Below the pieces are notes generated by a model, which saw only the letters and a list, made by a program, of their open reading frames with translations, ran no database searches and was not told the origin of the DNA. From Mongoliibacter ruber (GTDB lineage Bacteria; Bacteroidota; Bacteroidia; Cytophagales; Cyclobacteriaceae), in contig NZ_PVTR01000004.1 of assembly GCF_003003005.1 (NCBI RefSeq), positions 124,001 to 188,000 on the forward strand: a DNA stretch of 64,000 nt. The letters are read 5' to 3'. The translations under genes and the position numbers were made by a program. Of this stretch, positions 9,689 through 16,943 are shown piece by piece. The number at the start of each line of letters is the position of its first letter. Position 1 is the stretch's first letter.

Positions 9689-9903
9689 TAAATTAACATG
9701 TGTATTTCAATTTATAACATCATATTTAAACCATAATACTATTTAATTATGGAGACGTAATAAATTGAAATCACCTCCTATTCTGAGATTAGCAAAACCC
9801 AAAATCCAAGTCAATCAAAACCTATCATGTAGCATGTATGGTGGTTGGTGTGTATCTATTATTTAATGGTTTAGCTTAATAATTACCTATAAAACAAAAA
9901 AAT

Positions 9904-11070
9904 ATGAGTATCTCAATGAATAGAAGAAACTGGTTGAAATCCAGTTTGATGACACTTGGAACCATGGCAGTAGCTCCAGCTATAGCACTTCCTCGCAGTA
10001 CTTCCCACAAATCAGGAACCTCTATAATCAAAGAGGTTATCCCAAGTTTCAGCATAGATGAAACCCGCATCATGGCAAGATTGTCTGCCAATGAAAACCC
10101 TTATGGACCATCTCCGAAAGTGATTGAAGCTGTCAGCTCCTCCATAAGTGCAGGGAACAGGTACGGACATAGTGACGCAGCAACTCTGATTAAAATGATT
10201 TCCGAAAAAGAAGGAGTGTCTCCTGAGCATATTATGCTAGGCCCTGGCTCATCAGATTTGTTGGAGAAAACTGCTTTTGTACGTTTTATGGAAGGTAAAG
10301 GTAACATTGTCTCTGCCGATCCCGCCTACATGTCCATTATACAAACCGCCGAATCTCTAGGAGCAACCTGGAAACCTGTTCTTTTGACAAGTGACTATGC
10401 GCATGATTTAAAAGCAATGGAAAAAGCCGTAGATCAGGATACAAAGCTGGTTTACATATGCAATCCAAATAATCCAACCGGAACAATTACAGATCCGGTC
10501 GCGCTTAAAGCTTTTTGTTCCAAAGTATCAAAGCAAACGCCAGTATTTGTAGATGAAGCATATCTTGAATTTTTAGACAAGCCTGAAGACCATTCTATGG
10601 TTGGCTTGATTGCGGAAGGCAATGATGTAATTGTTGCAAGAACATTCAGCAAACTTCATGGAATGGCCGGTTTGCGTATTGGTTATATAGTAGCACAACC
10701 AGAGCGCATCAAGAGTATCACCAGTAAAGTCCGCAGTACAATGGGTCTATGTGTTACTTCCTTAAAAGGAGCTATTGCAAGTCTGCAAGAGACAGCCTTT
10801 CTGGAAAGTTGTAAAAGCAGAAACGCAGAATGCAGGAGTTATATCACAGAAGAAATCACCGCTTTGGGCTACGAGCTCATTCCTTCTCACACAAGTTTTT
10901 TACTTTTTCCACTGAATATGGACGGTGAGACATTTATGAAAGGAATGTATGCCGGAGGTGTGGGAATCAGGGTTTTTACCATCAATGATCAACCTTATTG
11001 TCGCGTGAGTATGGGAACGATGGAGGAAATGAAACTTTTCATAGACACTGTAAAAAGCGTTTCGGCGTAA
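9904..11070 (+). CDS. Tat-exported HisC-like (histidinol-phosphate aminotransferase-type) PLP enzyme
   Basis: A 388-residue fold-type I aminotransferase with an N-terminal twin-arginine signal: RRNWLK at residues 7-12, then a hydrophobic stretch ending near ALPRS (residue 32). The catalytic core is HisC-like: SANENPYGPS (61-70), GPGSSDLLEK, CNPNNPTGT (187-194, PLP-binding Asn), FVDEAYLEF (aspartate for the pyridine nitrogen), ARTFSKLHGMAGLR with the Schiff-base lysine K250, and a late CRVSMGT arginine motif for the substrate carboxylate. Tat export implies a folded, cofactor-loaded enzyme in the periplasm, unusual for a histidine-biosynthesis enzyme; no other his gene is nearby. An AEC-type carrier follows after 9 bases, so it probably acts on an amino acid or keto acid handled by that carrier. 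The true substrate is unknown. Confidence 0.9.
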   Translation: MSISMNRRNWLKSSLMTLGTMAVAPAIALPRSTSHKSGTSIIKEVIPSFSIDETRIMARLSANENPYGPSPKVIEAVSSSISAGNRYGHSDAATLIKMISEKEGVSPEHIMLGPGSSDLLEKTAFVRFMEGKGNIVSADPAYMSIIQTAESLGATWKPVLLTSDYAHDLKAMEKAVDQDTKLVYICNPNNPTGTITDPVALKAFCSKVSKQTPVFVDEAYLEFLDKPEDHSMVGLIAEGNDVIVARTFSKLHGMAGLRIGYIVAQPERIKSITSKVRSTMGLCVTSLKGAIASLQETAFLESCKSRNAECRSYITEEITALGYELIPSHTSFLLFPLNMDGETFMKGMYAGGVGIRVFTINDQPYCRVSMGTMEEMKLFIDTVKSVSA

Positions 11071-11079
11071 GATTAGGTT

Positions 11080-12192
11080 ATGAGTATTGCATTCCAAAAA
11101 ACACTTACATTAATAGTACTAATTGGGTTAGGGATATTTTTGAAGGGTAAAATAATCAATGAAGATCAGGTAAAAGGTATCAAGTCAATCATATTGGACA
11201 TCGCTTTACCAGCAATGATTTTTGTTGCCCTTCTGAAAATTGACATCAATCCAGACTTACTGATTTTACCTATTCTCGCGATAGGTTTTAACCTTCTGAT
11301 GATGGTCACTACCAAATATTTAATGCCTTGGTTTGGTGCAGAGACAGATTCTCCCGCAATGCGGACGATGATACTCTTGATACCATCACTTGCACCTGGG
11401 CTTACATGTTTCCCATTTGTAGTGGCTTACTTAGGAGATGATGTACTTGCTTGGGCTGCACTTTCGGATATCGGAAACAAGCTATTTGTTTTGATATTTG
11501 CCTATTTGGTAGCAATGTCCATGTTTTATAAACATCATGGGATGAATAAGCAATCGAATGTTCAAAAAGTAAAGCAGCTATTGTTGGCCATGGTAAAGGA
11601 GCCTATCAATTTAGTCATCATAATTGCGGTAATTCTACTGTCCTTTGGGCTTAGAATTGAAAGTTTGCCCACATTTATGAGTGAGTCTATTTTGATGATG
11701 AAAGACATGATGACTCCGTTGGTTCTCCTTTTTATAGGAATTGCTGTAATCCTAAAATGGGACCAATTGAAAATGATTACATCCATGTTGGTATTCAGGG
11801 CGGGTGTGACATTTCTCCTGAGTGGCCTATTGATCATGTTGCTTCCTTTACCTACCGAAGCTGCAGTTTTATTGGCTGTAGTATTCCCTCAGAGTGCAGT
11901 AAGTTTTTGGCCTTTTGCACATATGTCAGCTGTAAGGAAGCTTGAGTTGGAACAAGACAAACTAAAGAAAACTCCAACCTTTGATCTTGAATTGGGCATC
12001 AACCTTTTAGCCGTTTCAATGCCTTTCAGCACCCTTCTGATAGTTGGTGTGTTTTCATCAGGCACTTACTTTACCAATTATTTGAATGTCCTTTTGATAG
12101 GAAGTATTCTGGTAGTAGCATCTCTTTTGCCCAAGCTATTGAAAAAAGTATTGGCATCAGATTTATCTTTCAGCAATGCTACCTCAGAATAA
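11080..12192 (+). CDS. AEC (auxin efflux carrier) family transporter
   Basis: A 370-residue integral membrane protein with about ten hydrophobic segments in two blocks separated by a polar loop near residues 155-170, typical of the AEC/BART superfamily. The start of helix 2 has the family pattern with DIALPAMIFVALLKI, and a later SLAPGLTCFPFVVAYLGDD segment corresponds to the conserved helix-break region. AEC members move organic acids, amino acids or auxin-like molecules. It begins 9 bases after the Tat-signal aminotransferase, so the two are almost surely co-transcribed. The natural reading is that the carrier moves the substrate or product of that periplasmic enzyme across the inner membrane, which is inference. 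A terminator follows at 12243. Confidence 0.88.
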   Translation: MSIAFQKTLTLIVLIGLGIFLKGKIINEDQVKGIKSIILDIALPAMIFVALLKIDINPDLLILPILAIGFNLLMMVTTKYLMPWFGAETDSPAMRTMILLIPSLAPGLTCFPFVVAYLGDDVLAWAALSDIGNKLFVLIFAYLVAMSMFYKHHGMNKQSNVQKVKQLLLAMVKEPINLVIIIAVILLSFGLRIESLPTFMSESILMMKDMMTPLVLLFIGIAVILKWDQLKMITSMLVFRAGVTFLLSGLLIMLLPLPTEAAVLLAVVFPQSAVSFWPFAHMSAVRKLELEQDKLKKTPTFDLELGINLLAVSMPFSTLLIVGVFSSGTYFTNYLNVLLIGSILVVASLLPKLLKKVLASDLSFSNATSE

Positions 12193-12242
12193 GGGGAAAT
12201 AATGAAAATTGAGTACCACAAATCACTTTAAAAATTAATAAA

Positions 12243-12269
12243 GGCAGGGCAATCAACCCTGTCTTTTTT
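12243..12269 (+). terminator. Terminator of the HisC-like/AEC unit
   Basis: Stem GGCAGGG (12243-12249) and CCCTGTC (12257-12263, one G-T wobble), 7-base loop, followed by six T residues (12264-12269). It is 50 bases after the AEC stop. Confidence 0.85.
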
Positions 12270-12404
12270 AGTTAAAATTCATTCCTCACGTTTTATCAAT
12301 AATCCACCTTTTTCAAACAGCCAAGCTGCATTTTTTTTCACTTGACAAGATCAGATTAAATCATAAGAAAGATTTAGTATATGTAAATAATACAAAATAC
12401 TATT

Positions 12405-12446
12405 TGACTTATATAAGTCATTACGTAGTCCTATTACCTAATTTTG
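12405..12446 (+). promoter_or_regulatory. Perfect 16-bp palindrome next to a -7-like box, upstream of an outer-membrane protein gene
   Basis: TGACTTATATAAGTCA at 12405-12420 is a perfect palindrome. Nineteen bases later TAATTTTG (12439-12446) fits the Bacteroidota -7 element TAnnTTTG exactly. The palindrome would therefore cover the -33 region, a classic place for a repressor or activator dimer. No regulator gene is adjacent. Confidence 0.5.
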
Positions 12447-12524
12447 TGATTAAATATTGAATAAATCATTTTGAGCATCAGGCTTCAAGTGATAAATAAT
12501 CGAAAAACTAAACTACTTGAAACC

Positions 12525-13199
12525 ATGAAAAAAATCACGAATCGTCTTTTAACAGGTTTAGGGATAGCTTCCTTACTGTTTTTCTTCTCTCCACAAGTAA
12601 CAGCGCAAAGCGATAATCCTGGCCCAAGAATTGGCATCAAAGGAGGACTCAATTTTTCTCAGTTTTTTGTGGATCAACCCACAGTAGAAGATGAGAACAT
12701 CAAAGTAGGTTTGCATTTTGGAATATTCACCAAAATCCCAATCTCTAGCTTTATGGCATTTCAACCAGAATTGTTGTATAGCAATACTGGGTCTAAAGTT
12801 GCCTATGGTGGAACTGAAGTCGGAAGTCTATTGGGAATCAGAGAGGGTGAGGTCAGGTATAACCTCAACTATATACAACTGCCCTTGGCCTTTTCAGTCA
12901 ACTTGGGACCAGTCAATATCCATGCAGGACCTTACCTATCATACCTTGTTTCTGCAAACGTTAAAAACCTTAGAACTTCTGACCTGACCACAACCAACAC
13001 GATTGACCTTAACAATGATGATTTCAACAAAATCGACTATGGTTTAGTGGGAGGTATTGGTTTTGACCTTAGGAATGTAACGATCGGAGCCAGGTACAAT
13101 TACGGTCTTAGAGAGGTGGGAAGAGAAGGTTTGGCAGCAAATCTCACCAACCGTTCCAGAAATTCAGTCGCGCAATTGTATCTAGGGTTTGGATTTTAA
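12525..13199 (+). CDS. Outer-membrane beta-barrel protein, PorT-like family
   Basis: A 224-residue secreted beta-barrel. I set the start at ATG 12525 (MKKITNRLL), since the longer frame from 12471 adds 18 residues with no signal character. The signal peptide ends around VTAQ (residue 28). The mature protein has GIKGGLNFSQF near the N-terminus, long alternating strands (FMAFQPELLYSN, YNLNYIQLPLAFS, VNIHAGPYLSYLV), a GLVGGIGFDLRNVTIGARYNYGL hairpin and a terminal LYLGFGF, the pattern of the outer-membrane beta-barrel/PorT-like group of small Bacteroidota proteins. The function is unknown. It is a single gene flanked by terminators, with a palindromic operator candidate upstream, so it is probably individually regulated. 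Confidence 0.87.
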   Translation: MKKITNRLLTGLGIASLLFFFSPQVTAQSDNPGPRIGIKGGLNFSQFFVDQPTVEDENIKVGLHFGIFTKIPISSFMAFQPELLYSNTGSKVAYGGTEVGSLLGIREGEVRYNLNYIQLPLAFSVNLGPVNIHAGPYLSYLVSANVKNLRTSDLTTTNTIDLNNDDFNKIDYGLVGGIGFDLRNVTIGARYNYGLREVGREGLAANLTNRSRNSVAQLYLGFGF

Positions 13200-13286
13200 T
13201 CTAACTCAAGATTCTCTTCCAAGAGCCAATCAATTGGCTTGATTTCAAAAAAATTCAATTGCCAACTATTTTTTTTTACAATTACT

Positions 13287-13328
13287 TACCATTTCCCAAA
13301 TAATATTGGGAAATGGTATTTTTTTTTT
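13287..13328 (+). terminator. Strong intrinsic terminator after the beta-barrel gene
   Basis: TACCATTTCCCAA (13287-13299) pairs perfectly with TTGGGAAATGGTA (13306-13318) over 13 bp, with a 6-base loop, followed by ten T residues (13319-13328). It lies between this gene and the convergent maf gene. Confidence 0.93.
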
Positions 13329-13391
13329 AGTTTCAAAACCAGTAATCTCACTGATTGATTAAAGTCGAAATTTATAGTCTCCTTAAAATGT

Positions 13392-13967
13392 TCACCATTC
13401 TTTCAAAAGCTCATACACCACATGTACCGGCAAGCCCATCACTGTAAAGTATGACCCTTCTATTCCTGTTACACCGATATAGCCAACCCACTCTTGAATA
13501 CCGTAGGCACCAGCTTTATCAAGTGGTTGAAATTGTTGCACATAGTAGTCAATTTCTTGGTCGGTAAGCTTTTTAAAATGCACAGTCACAATATCGGATT
13601 GAGTGACCTCTTTTTCCTTGGATTTGAGAGTGATCGCTGAGATAACCTTATGGGTCTTTCCAGACAAATCTCTCAACATCTCTTTGGCTTCCACTAAATC
13701 TGATGGCTTACCCAGAACTTTCTCTTCCAATAACACTACTGTGTCGGAAGTAAGAATGATCTCATTTTCACCTAGTTCAGCAAGGAAAGCCTGCGCCTTT
13801 TTTTGAGAAAGATATGCAGCTACGTCCAATACAGGGAGATTTGTAGGGAAACTCTCCTCCACTTCCTTGGTTCGGATTTCAAACTCATACCCCAACCCTT
13901 TGAGCAATTCAGCTCTTCTTGGAGACTTAGACGCCAAGATCAATTTATACCCTTTAAGATTCATCAT
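13392..13967 (-). CDS. maf: Maf-family nucleoside triphosphate pyrophosphatase
   Basis: A 191-residue Maf/YhdE-type house-cleaning enzyme, which hydrolyses non-canonical or excess nucleoside triphosphates (dTTP/UTP type in this clade) to the monophosphate and pyrophosphate. Motifs: LASKSPRRAELL at residues 11-22 (substrate-binding S-x-SPRR), SDTVV with the catalytic-base aspartate D75, VLGKPSD (84-90), and the C-terminal YGIQEWVGYIGVTGIEG loop. The length is normal. The start overlaps the stop of the DUF1015 gene (ATGATGA context at 13961-13967), indicating translational coupling; a start three bases in is equally possible. It is the last gene of an accC-DUF1015-maf operon. Confidence 0.95.
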   Translation of the reverse strand: MMNLKGYKLILASKSPRRAELLKGLGYEFEIRTKEVEESFPTNLPVLDVAAYLSQKKAQAFLAELGENEIILTSDTVVLLEEKVLGKPSDLVEAKEMLRDLSGKTHKVISAITLKSKEKEVTQSDIVTVHFKKLTDQEIDYYVQQFQPLDKAGAYGIQEWVGYIGVTGIEGSYFTVMGLPVHVVYELLKEW

Positions 13968-15265
13968 AAATGATACGCCTTATATGGAAACACGAAATCT
14001 TCCTCAGCTACTGAGGCAAAAAGCAATCCTGACAAGGCTTTTGGATAAAAATAGGTTGATTTCTGAGGCATTGTAAAACCACTCTTGCATACATCCAACA
14101 CTTGGGTCATGGCAACATCTTTTGTGATTATTGCAAAAGAGGCTGAGCCATTTTCGACTTTCCCCAGGCAGCGGATAAGGTTTCTTTCGTATTCAATTTT
14201 ATCCGAATAACGTTGCTCGTCCATTGGAATCCCCAACACTTTATCGATAAAGAAATAATGCAGCACCATCATATCCACCTCTTTGACCAATTTGGGAATG
14301 GGTAAATCCATATCATCAATTTTTTCAGGGATCAACCTGATTTTATAAGCATTTTCTTTAAAAATCAATCCGAAGGCCCACTTTTTCTGGAGAATAAGCT
14401 CTGAAATTTCTTCTACATCATTCAGCTTCTTAACAATAAAAAATGGCTCCAAACGCTCTAAAACCTCTTTTTCGTTCAATTGACTTTCCGAAAACAATCT
14501 GTGTGTCGGCAATATTCGCAAGTTTTTGCTTAAGGCATTGGTAAAGTACATCAGATGAAAATTGTAGCCTTCATCCCCGTTATGTTGAGGATTTTTTTCC
14601 ATCATCTCCTTCCTGTAAGCAATAGCACCCTGGTATCGATGATGCCCATCTGCCAATATCACATGTTTGGAATTCATCACATGCAGAAACTTGGCAATAA
14701 TTCCTGCATCATGAATTACAGCCATTACTTCTCTTACGCCTTGATAATCTTCCAAATCATATATGGGATCCTCAATGGCTTCATCCATGTAAGGCTCCAA
14801 TTCATGCAAAGGGTCTTCATACAAACCATGCGTGGGGCTACTTTGTATTTGAGTCGCTCTTAATAAGTCAATTCTGTCATTTACGGCTTTTGCAATGGTA
14901 TTTTCATGCCTGAGCACTACTTTTTCATCCCAATCGTAAGCACGGATCTGAGCTATAAATCCTTTTCGACATGACTCTTCCTCTTGTCCTAGGAATTTGA
15001 AATATTGGTAATAAACATAAATGCCCGGGATTTGATCCTGTGAAATGACCCCCTCTTCCTTCCAGCCTGCCAAGGTTTCTCTGGCACTCTCTACTGGATT
15101 AGGGCCTAGAGGAACAGATAAGTGGATACTGTTGTAAGGGTTAGCGTAAAGTGCCTCTCTCTGTTTTTTGGAAACAACATCAAAAAGAGGAGAAATAAGT
15201 TCGTCTATCTTTTTAGCCCAGCCACTGTCATAGCGCCAAGCTTTGATTGGTAAAATTTCAGCCAT
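13964..15265 (-). CDS. DUF1015-family protein
   Basis: A 433-residue DUF1015 protein, cytosolic, with no signal peptide. Visible family marks: the opening IKAWRYDSGWAKKIDELISPLFDV, PYNSIHLSVPLG, the YVYYQYF segment, a conserved ILADGHHRYQGAIAYRKEM block near the middle, and DMMVLHYFFIDKVLGI with a late MPQKSTYFYPK motif. The biochemical role of DUF1015 is not established as far as I know. Its start codon shares one base with the accC stop (TGATG at 15265), and its stop overlaps the maf start, so all three are made from one message. Coupling to biotin carboxylase and a nucleotide pyrophosphatase may only reflect a housekeeping operon. Confidence 0.9.
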   Translation of the reverse strand: MAEILPIKAWRYDSGWAKKIDELISPLFDVVSKKQREALYANPYNSIHLSVPLGPNPVESARETLAGWKEEGVISQDQIPGIYVYYQYFKFLGQEEESCRKGFIAQIRAYDWDEKVVLRHENTIAKAVNDRIDLLRATQIQSSPTHGLYEDPLHELEPYMDEAIEDPIYDLEDYQGVREVMAVIHDAGIIAKFLHVMNSKHVILADGHHRYQGAIAYRKEMMEKNPQHNGDEGYNFHLMYFTNALSKNLRILPTHRLFSESQLNEKEVLERLEPFFIVKKLNDVEEISELILQKKWAFGLIFKENAYKIRLIPEKIDDMDLPIPKLVKEVDMMVLHYFFIDKVLGIPMDEQRYSDKIEYERNLIRCLGKVENGSASFAIITKDVAMTQVLDVCKSGFTMPQKSTYFYPKALSGLLFASVAEEDFVFPYKAYHL

Positions 15266-16761
15266 CAGATCAACCTGTTTTTCCAGTTTGTTCTTTTGCC
15301 CCCATTTTCATTTCCAATTGGAATCAACTGGTTTTTGCTTCTCTCATACATTTCTACAGCCAAGCCTGCGAGCAACTCCATTTCTTCCTCAGTCCATTTG
15401 ATGTCTAGTTTCTCGGGGCTGAAATATTTCTCCACAAACTTGGTATCAAAATCTCCAGAAATGAAGGCTTCATGCTCCAATACAAAGCGACAAAAACTCA
15501 ATGTGGTTTCTATTCCTGTAATCTGATAATCGTCAATTGCAGAAACCATTTTCTGAATAGCCTTTTCTCTATTCTCATCATGTACGATCAGTTTGGAAAT
15601 CATTGGATCGTAGTAAATAGGAATATCCATACCTTGTTCGAATCCATCATCTACCCTAATACCAGGCCCCTGAGGTCTGATATAAGTTTTTAGGTTACCA
15701 ATATCAGGCAAAAAATTATTCCTTGGATCTTCTGCATACACCCTTACTTCTATTGAATGACCATTGATGCTCAAGTCATCTTGGCTGAAAGGAAGTGAAT
15801 GACCTTCTGCGACATGAATTTGTTCTTTTACGAGATCTTTACCGGTAATCATTTCAGTGACAGGGTGCTCTACCTGCAAGCGCGTATTCATTTCCAAAAA
15901 GTAGAAATTGAGTTTTTCATCAACAATAAACTCTACCGTACCTGCTCCATAATAATCGCAAGCTTTGGCCACTTTGACTGCCGCTTCACCCATTGCTTTT
16001 CGCATTTCGGGAGACACCACAGCTGAAGGCGCTTCTTCTATCACTTTCTGATGCCTTCTCTGTACAGAACACTCCCTTTCAAACAAGTACACTACATTTC
16101 CTTGCTGATCTCCAATCACTTGAATCTCAATATGTCTAGGGGAAGTAATGTACTTTTCAATAAATACAGCACCATCGCCAAAAGCAGATTCAGCTTCTGA
16201 AATAGCTCTTTGCATTTGTTCTTCAAACTCCTCCTCTGAGGCTACAATACGCATACCTTTTCCACCTCCACCGGCGCTTGCCTTTATCAAAATCGGATAG
16301 CCGATTTCAAGGGCTTTCACTTTGGCAGCTGGAATATCAGTGATGGCTTCATCCGTACCTGGAACCATCGGGATACCATATTTAGAAACCGCATTTTTAG
16401 CAGCAAGTTTGCTTCCCATAACTTCAATTGCTTCGGGCGAAGGGCCGACGAAGATGATTCCGGCATCACTTACTTTTTTGGCAAAGCCTGCATTTTCAGA
16501 AAGAAATCCATATCCGGGATGTATGGCATCTACTTGGAGCTTTTTACAGGCATCTATGATTTTGTCAGAAAGAAGGTAGGACTGATTGGAAGGAGGTGGC
16601 CCCAACAGGACAGCCTCGTCAGCAAATTTGACATGCAGGGAATTTCTATCTGCTTCACTGTAAACGGCCACAGTGGTAATCCCCATTTGCTTGGCCGTCT
16701 TCATGATTCTAAGGGCAATTTCTCCTCTATTGGCAACCAATAGTTTTTTAATCTTACTCAT
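15265..16761 (-). CDS. accC: Biotin carboxylase (acetyl-/acyl-CoA carboxylase subunit)
   Basis: A 498-residue biotin carboxylase, the ATP-grasp enzyme that carboxylates the biotin on the carrier protein using bicarbonate and ATP. N-terminal KKLLVANRGEIALRIMKTAK is the classic opening; then HPGYGFLSENA, the glycine-rich ATP loop KASAGGGGKGMRIV, the ERECSVQRRHQKVIEEAPS bicarbonate/ADP region, and FLEMNTRLQVEHPVTEM, with the catalytic arginine. The length exceeds a plain AccC (about 450) by a C-terminal extension of some 45 residues with no biotin-attachment MKM motif. No accB is adjacent, so the carrier is encoded elsewhere; it could also serve propionyl-CoA carboxylation. First gene of the operon with DUF1015 and maf. 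Confidence 0.95.
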   Translation of the reverse strand: MSKIKKLLVANRGEIALRIMKTAKQMGITTVAVYSEADRNSLHVKFADEAVLLGPPPSNQSYLLSDKIIDACKKLQVDAIHPGYGFLSENAGFAKKVSDAGIIFVGPSPEAIEVMGSKLAAKNAVSKYGIPMVPGTDEAITDIPAAKVKALEIGYPILIKASAGGGGKGMRIVASEEEFEEQMQRAISEAESAFGDGAVFIEKYITSPRHIEIQVIGDQQGNVVYLFERECSVQRRHQKVIEEAPSAVVSPEMRKAMGEAAVKVAKACDYYGAGTVEFIVDEKLNFYFLEMNTRLQVEHPVTEMITGKDLVKEQIHVAEGHSLPFSQDDLSINGHSIEVRVYAEDPRNNFLPDIGNLKTYIRPQGPGIRVDDGFEQGMDIPIYYDPMISKLIVHDENREKAIQKMVSAIDDYQITGIETTLSFCRFVLEHEAFISGDFDTKFVEKYFSPEKLDIKWTEEEMELLAGLAVEMYERSKNQLIPIGNENGGKRTNWKNRLI

Positions 16762-16853
16762 AAAAGGGTTTATTTTTGTCTAAAAAGCTTCACTCACGAA
16801 GTAAACAAATTAAAACGAGTAATAGAAAGAATTTTTGAAATGGAAAGGGATTT

Positions 16854-16918
16854 TTGCAAGGATGGTATAAAAGTGTTAGTTTTGGCGGGTTTAAGAGGGA
16901 AGTTTACCCTCTTTAAAC
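16854..16918 (+). promoter_or_regulatory. Predicted promoter and 5'-leader hairpin before the oxoamine synthase gene
   Basis: TTG at 16854-16856 and TAGTTTTG at 16877-16884 are 20 bases apart, matching the Bacteroidota -33/-7 layout. Directly downstream, AAGAGGG (16893-16899) pairs with CCCTCTT (16907-16913), and flanking GTTTA/TAAAC bases extend the stem with one bulge. The transcript would begin just before this hairpin, which ends about 26 bases ahead of the TTG start codon, a good place for translational control. Confidence 0.5.
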
Positions 16919-16943
16919 TTGTAAAACCTTAACATCTATAATC

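Larger units (their letters stand above)
9402..9903. other. 502-base AT-rich intergenic region
   Basis: This holds the M14 gene terminator (9461-9495), then about 400 AT-rich bases with no credible coding frame. Around 9662-9683 is a 22-base palindrome overlapping a TATACTTTG promoter-like motif, and at 9731-9752 a CCATAAT/ATTATGG hairpin. If transcription starts just after the palindrome, the aminotransferase mRNA has a leader of about 200 nt. I recognise no riboswitch family in it. Confidence 0.6.
12193..12524. other. 332-base intergenic region
   Basis: This contains the AEC gene terminator (12243-12269), then AT-rich DNA with a 16-bp palindrome (12405-12420) and a -7-like TAATTTTG (12439-12446) ahead of the outer-membrane barrel gene. 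No coding frame is supported before ATG 12525. Confidence 0.6.

Noticed and set aside
9690-9903. Known riboswitch in the aminotransferase leader
   Set aside because: I could not recognise any conserved riboswitch core; only small hairpins and AT-rich sequence are seen.
9904-11070. Histidine-biosynthesis hisC
   Set aside because: A Tat signal, the absence of other his genes and pairing with an AEC carrier argue against a role in cytosolic histidine synthesis, so no gene symbol is given.
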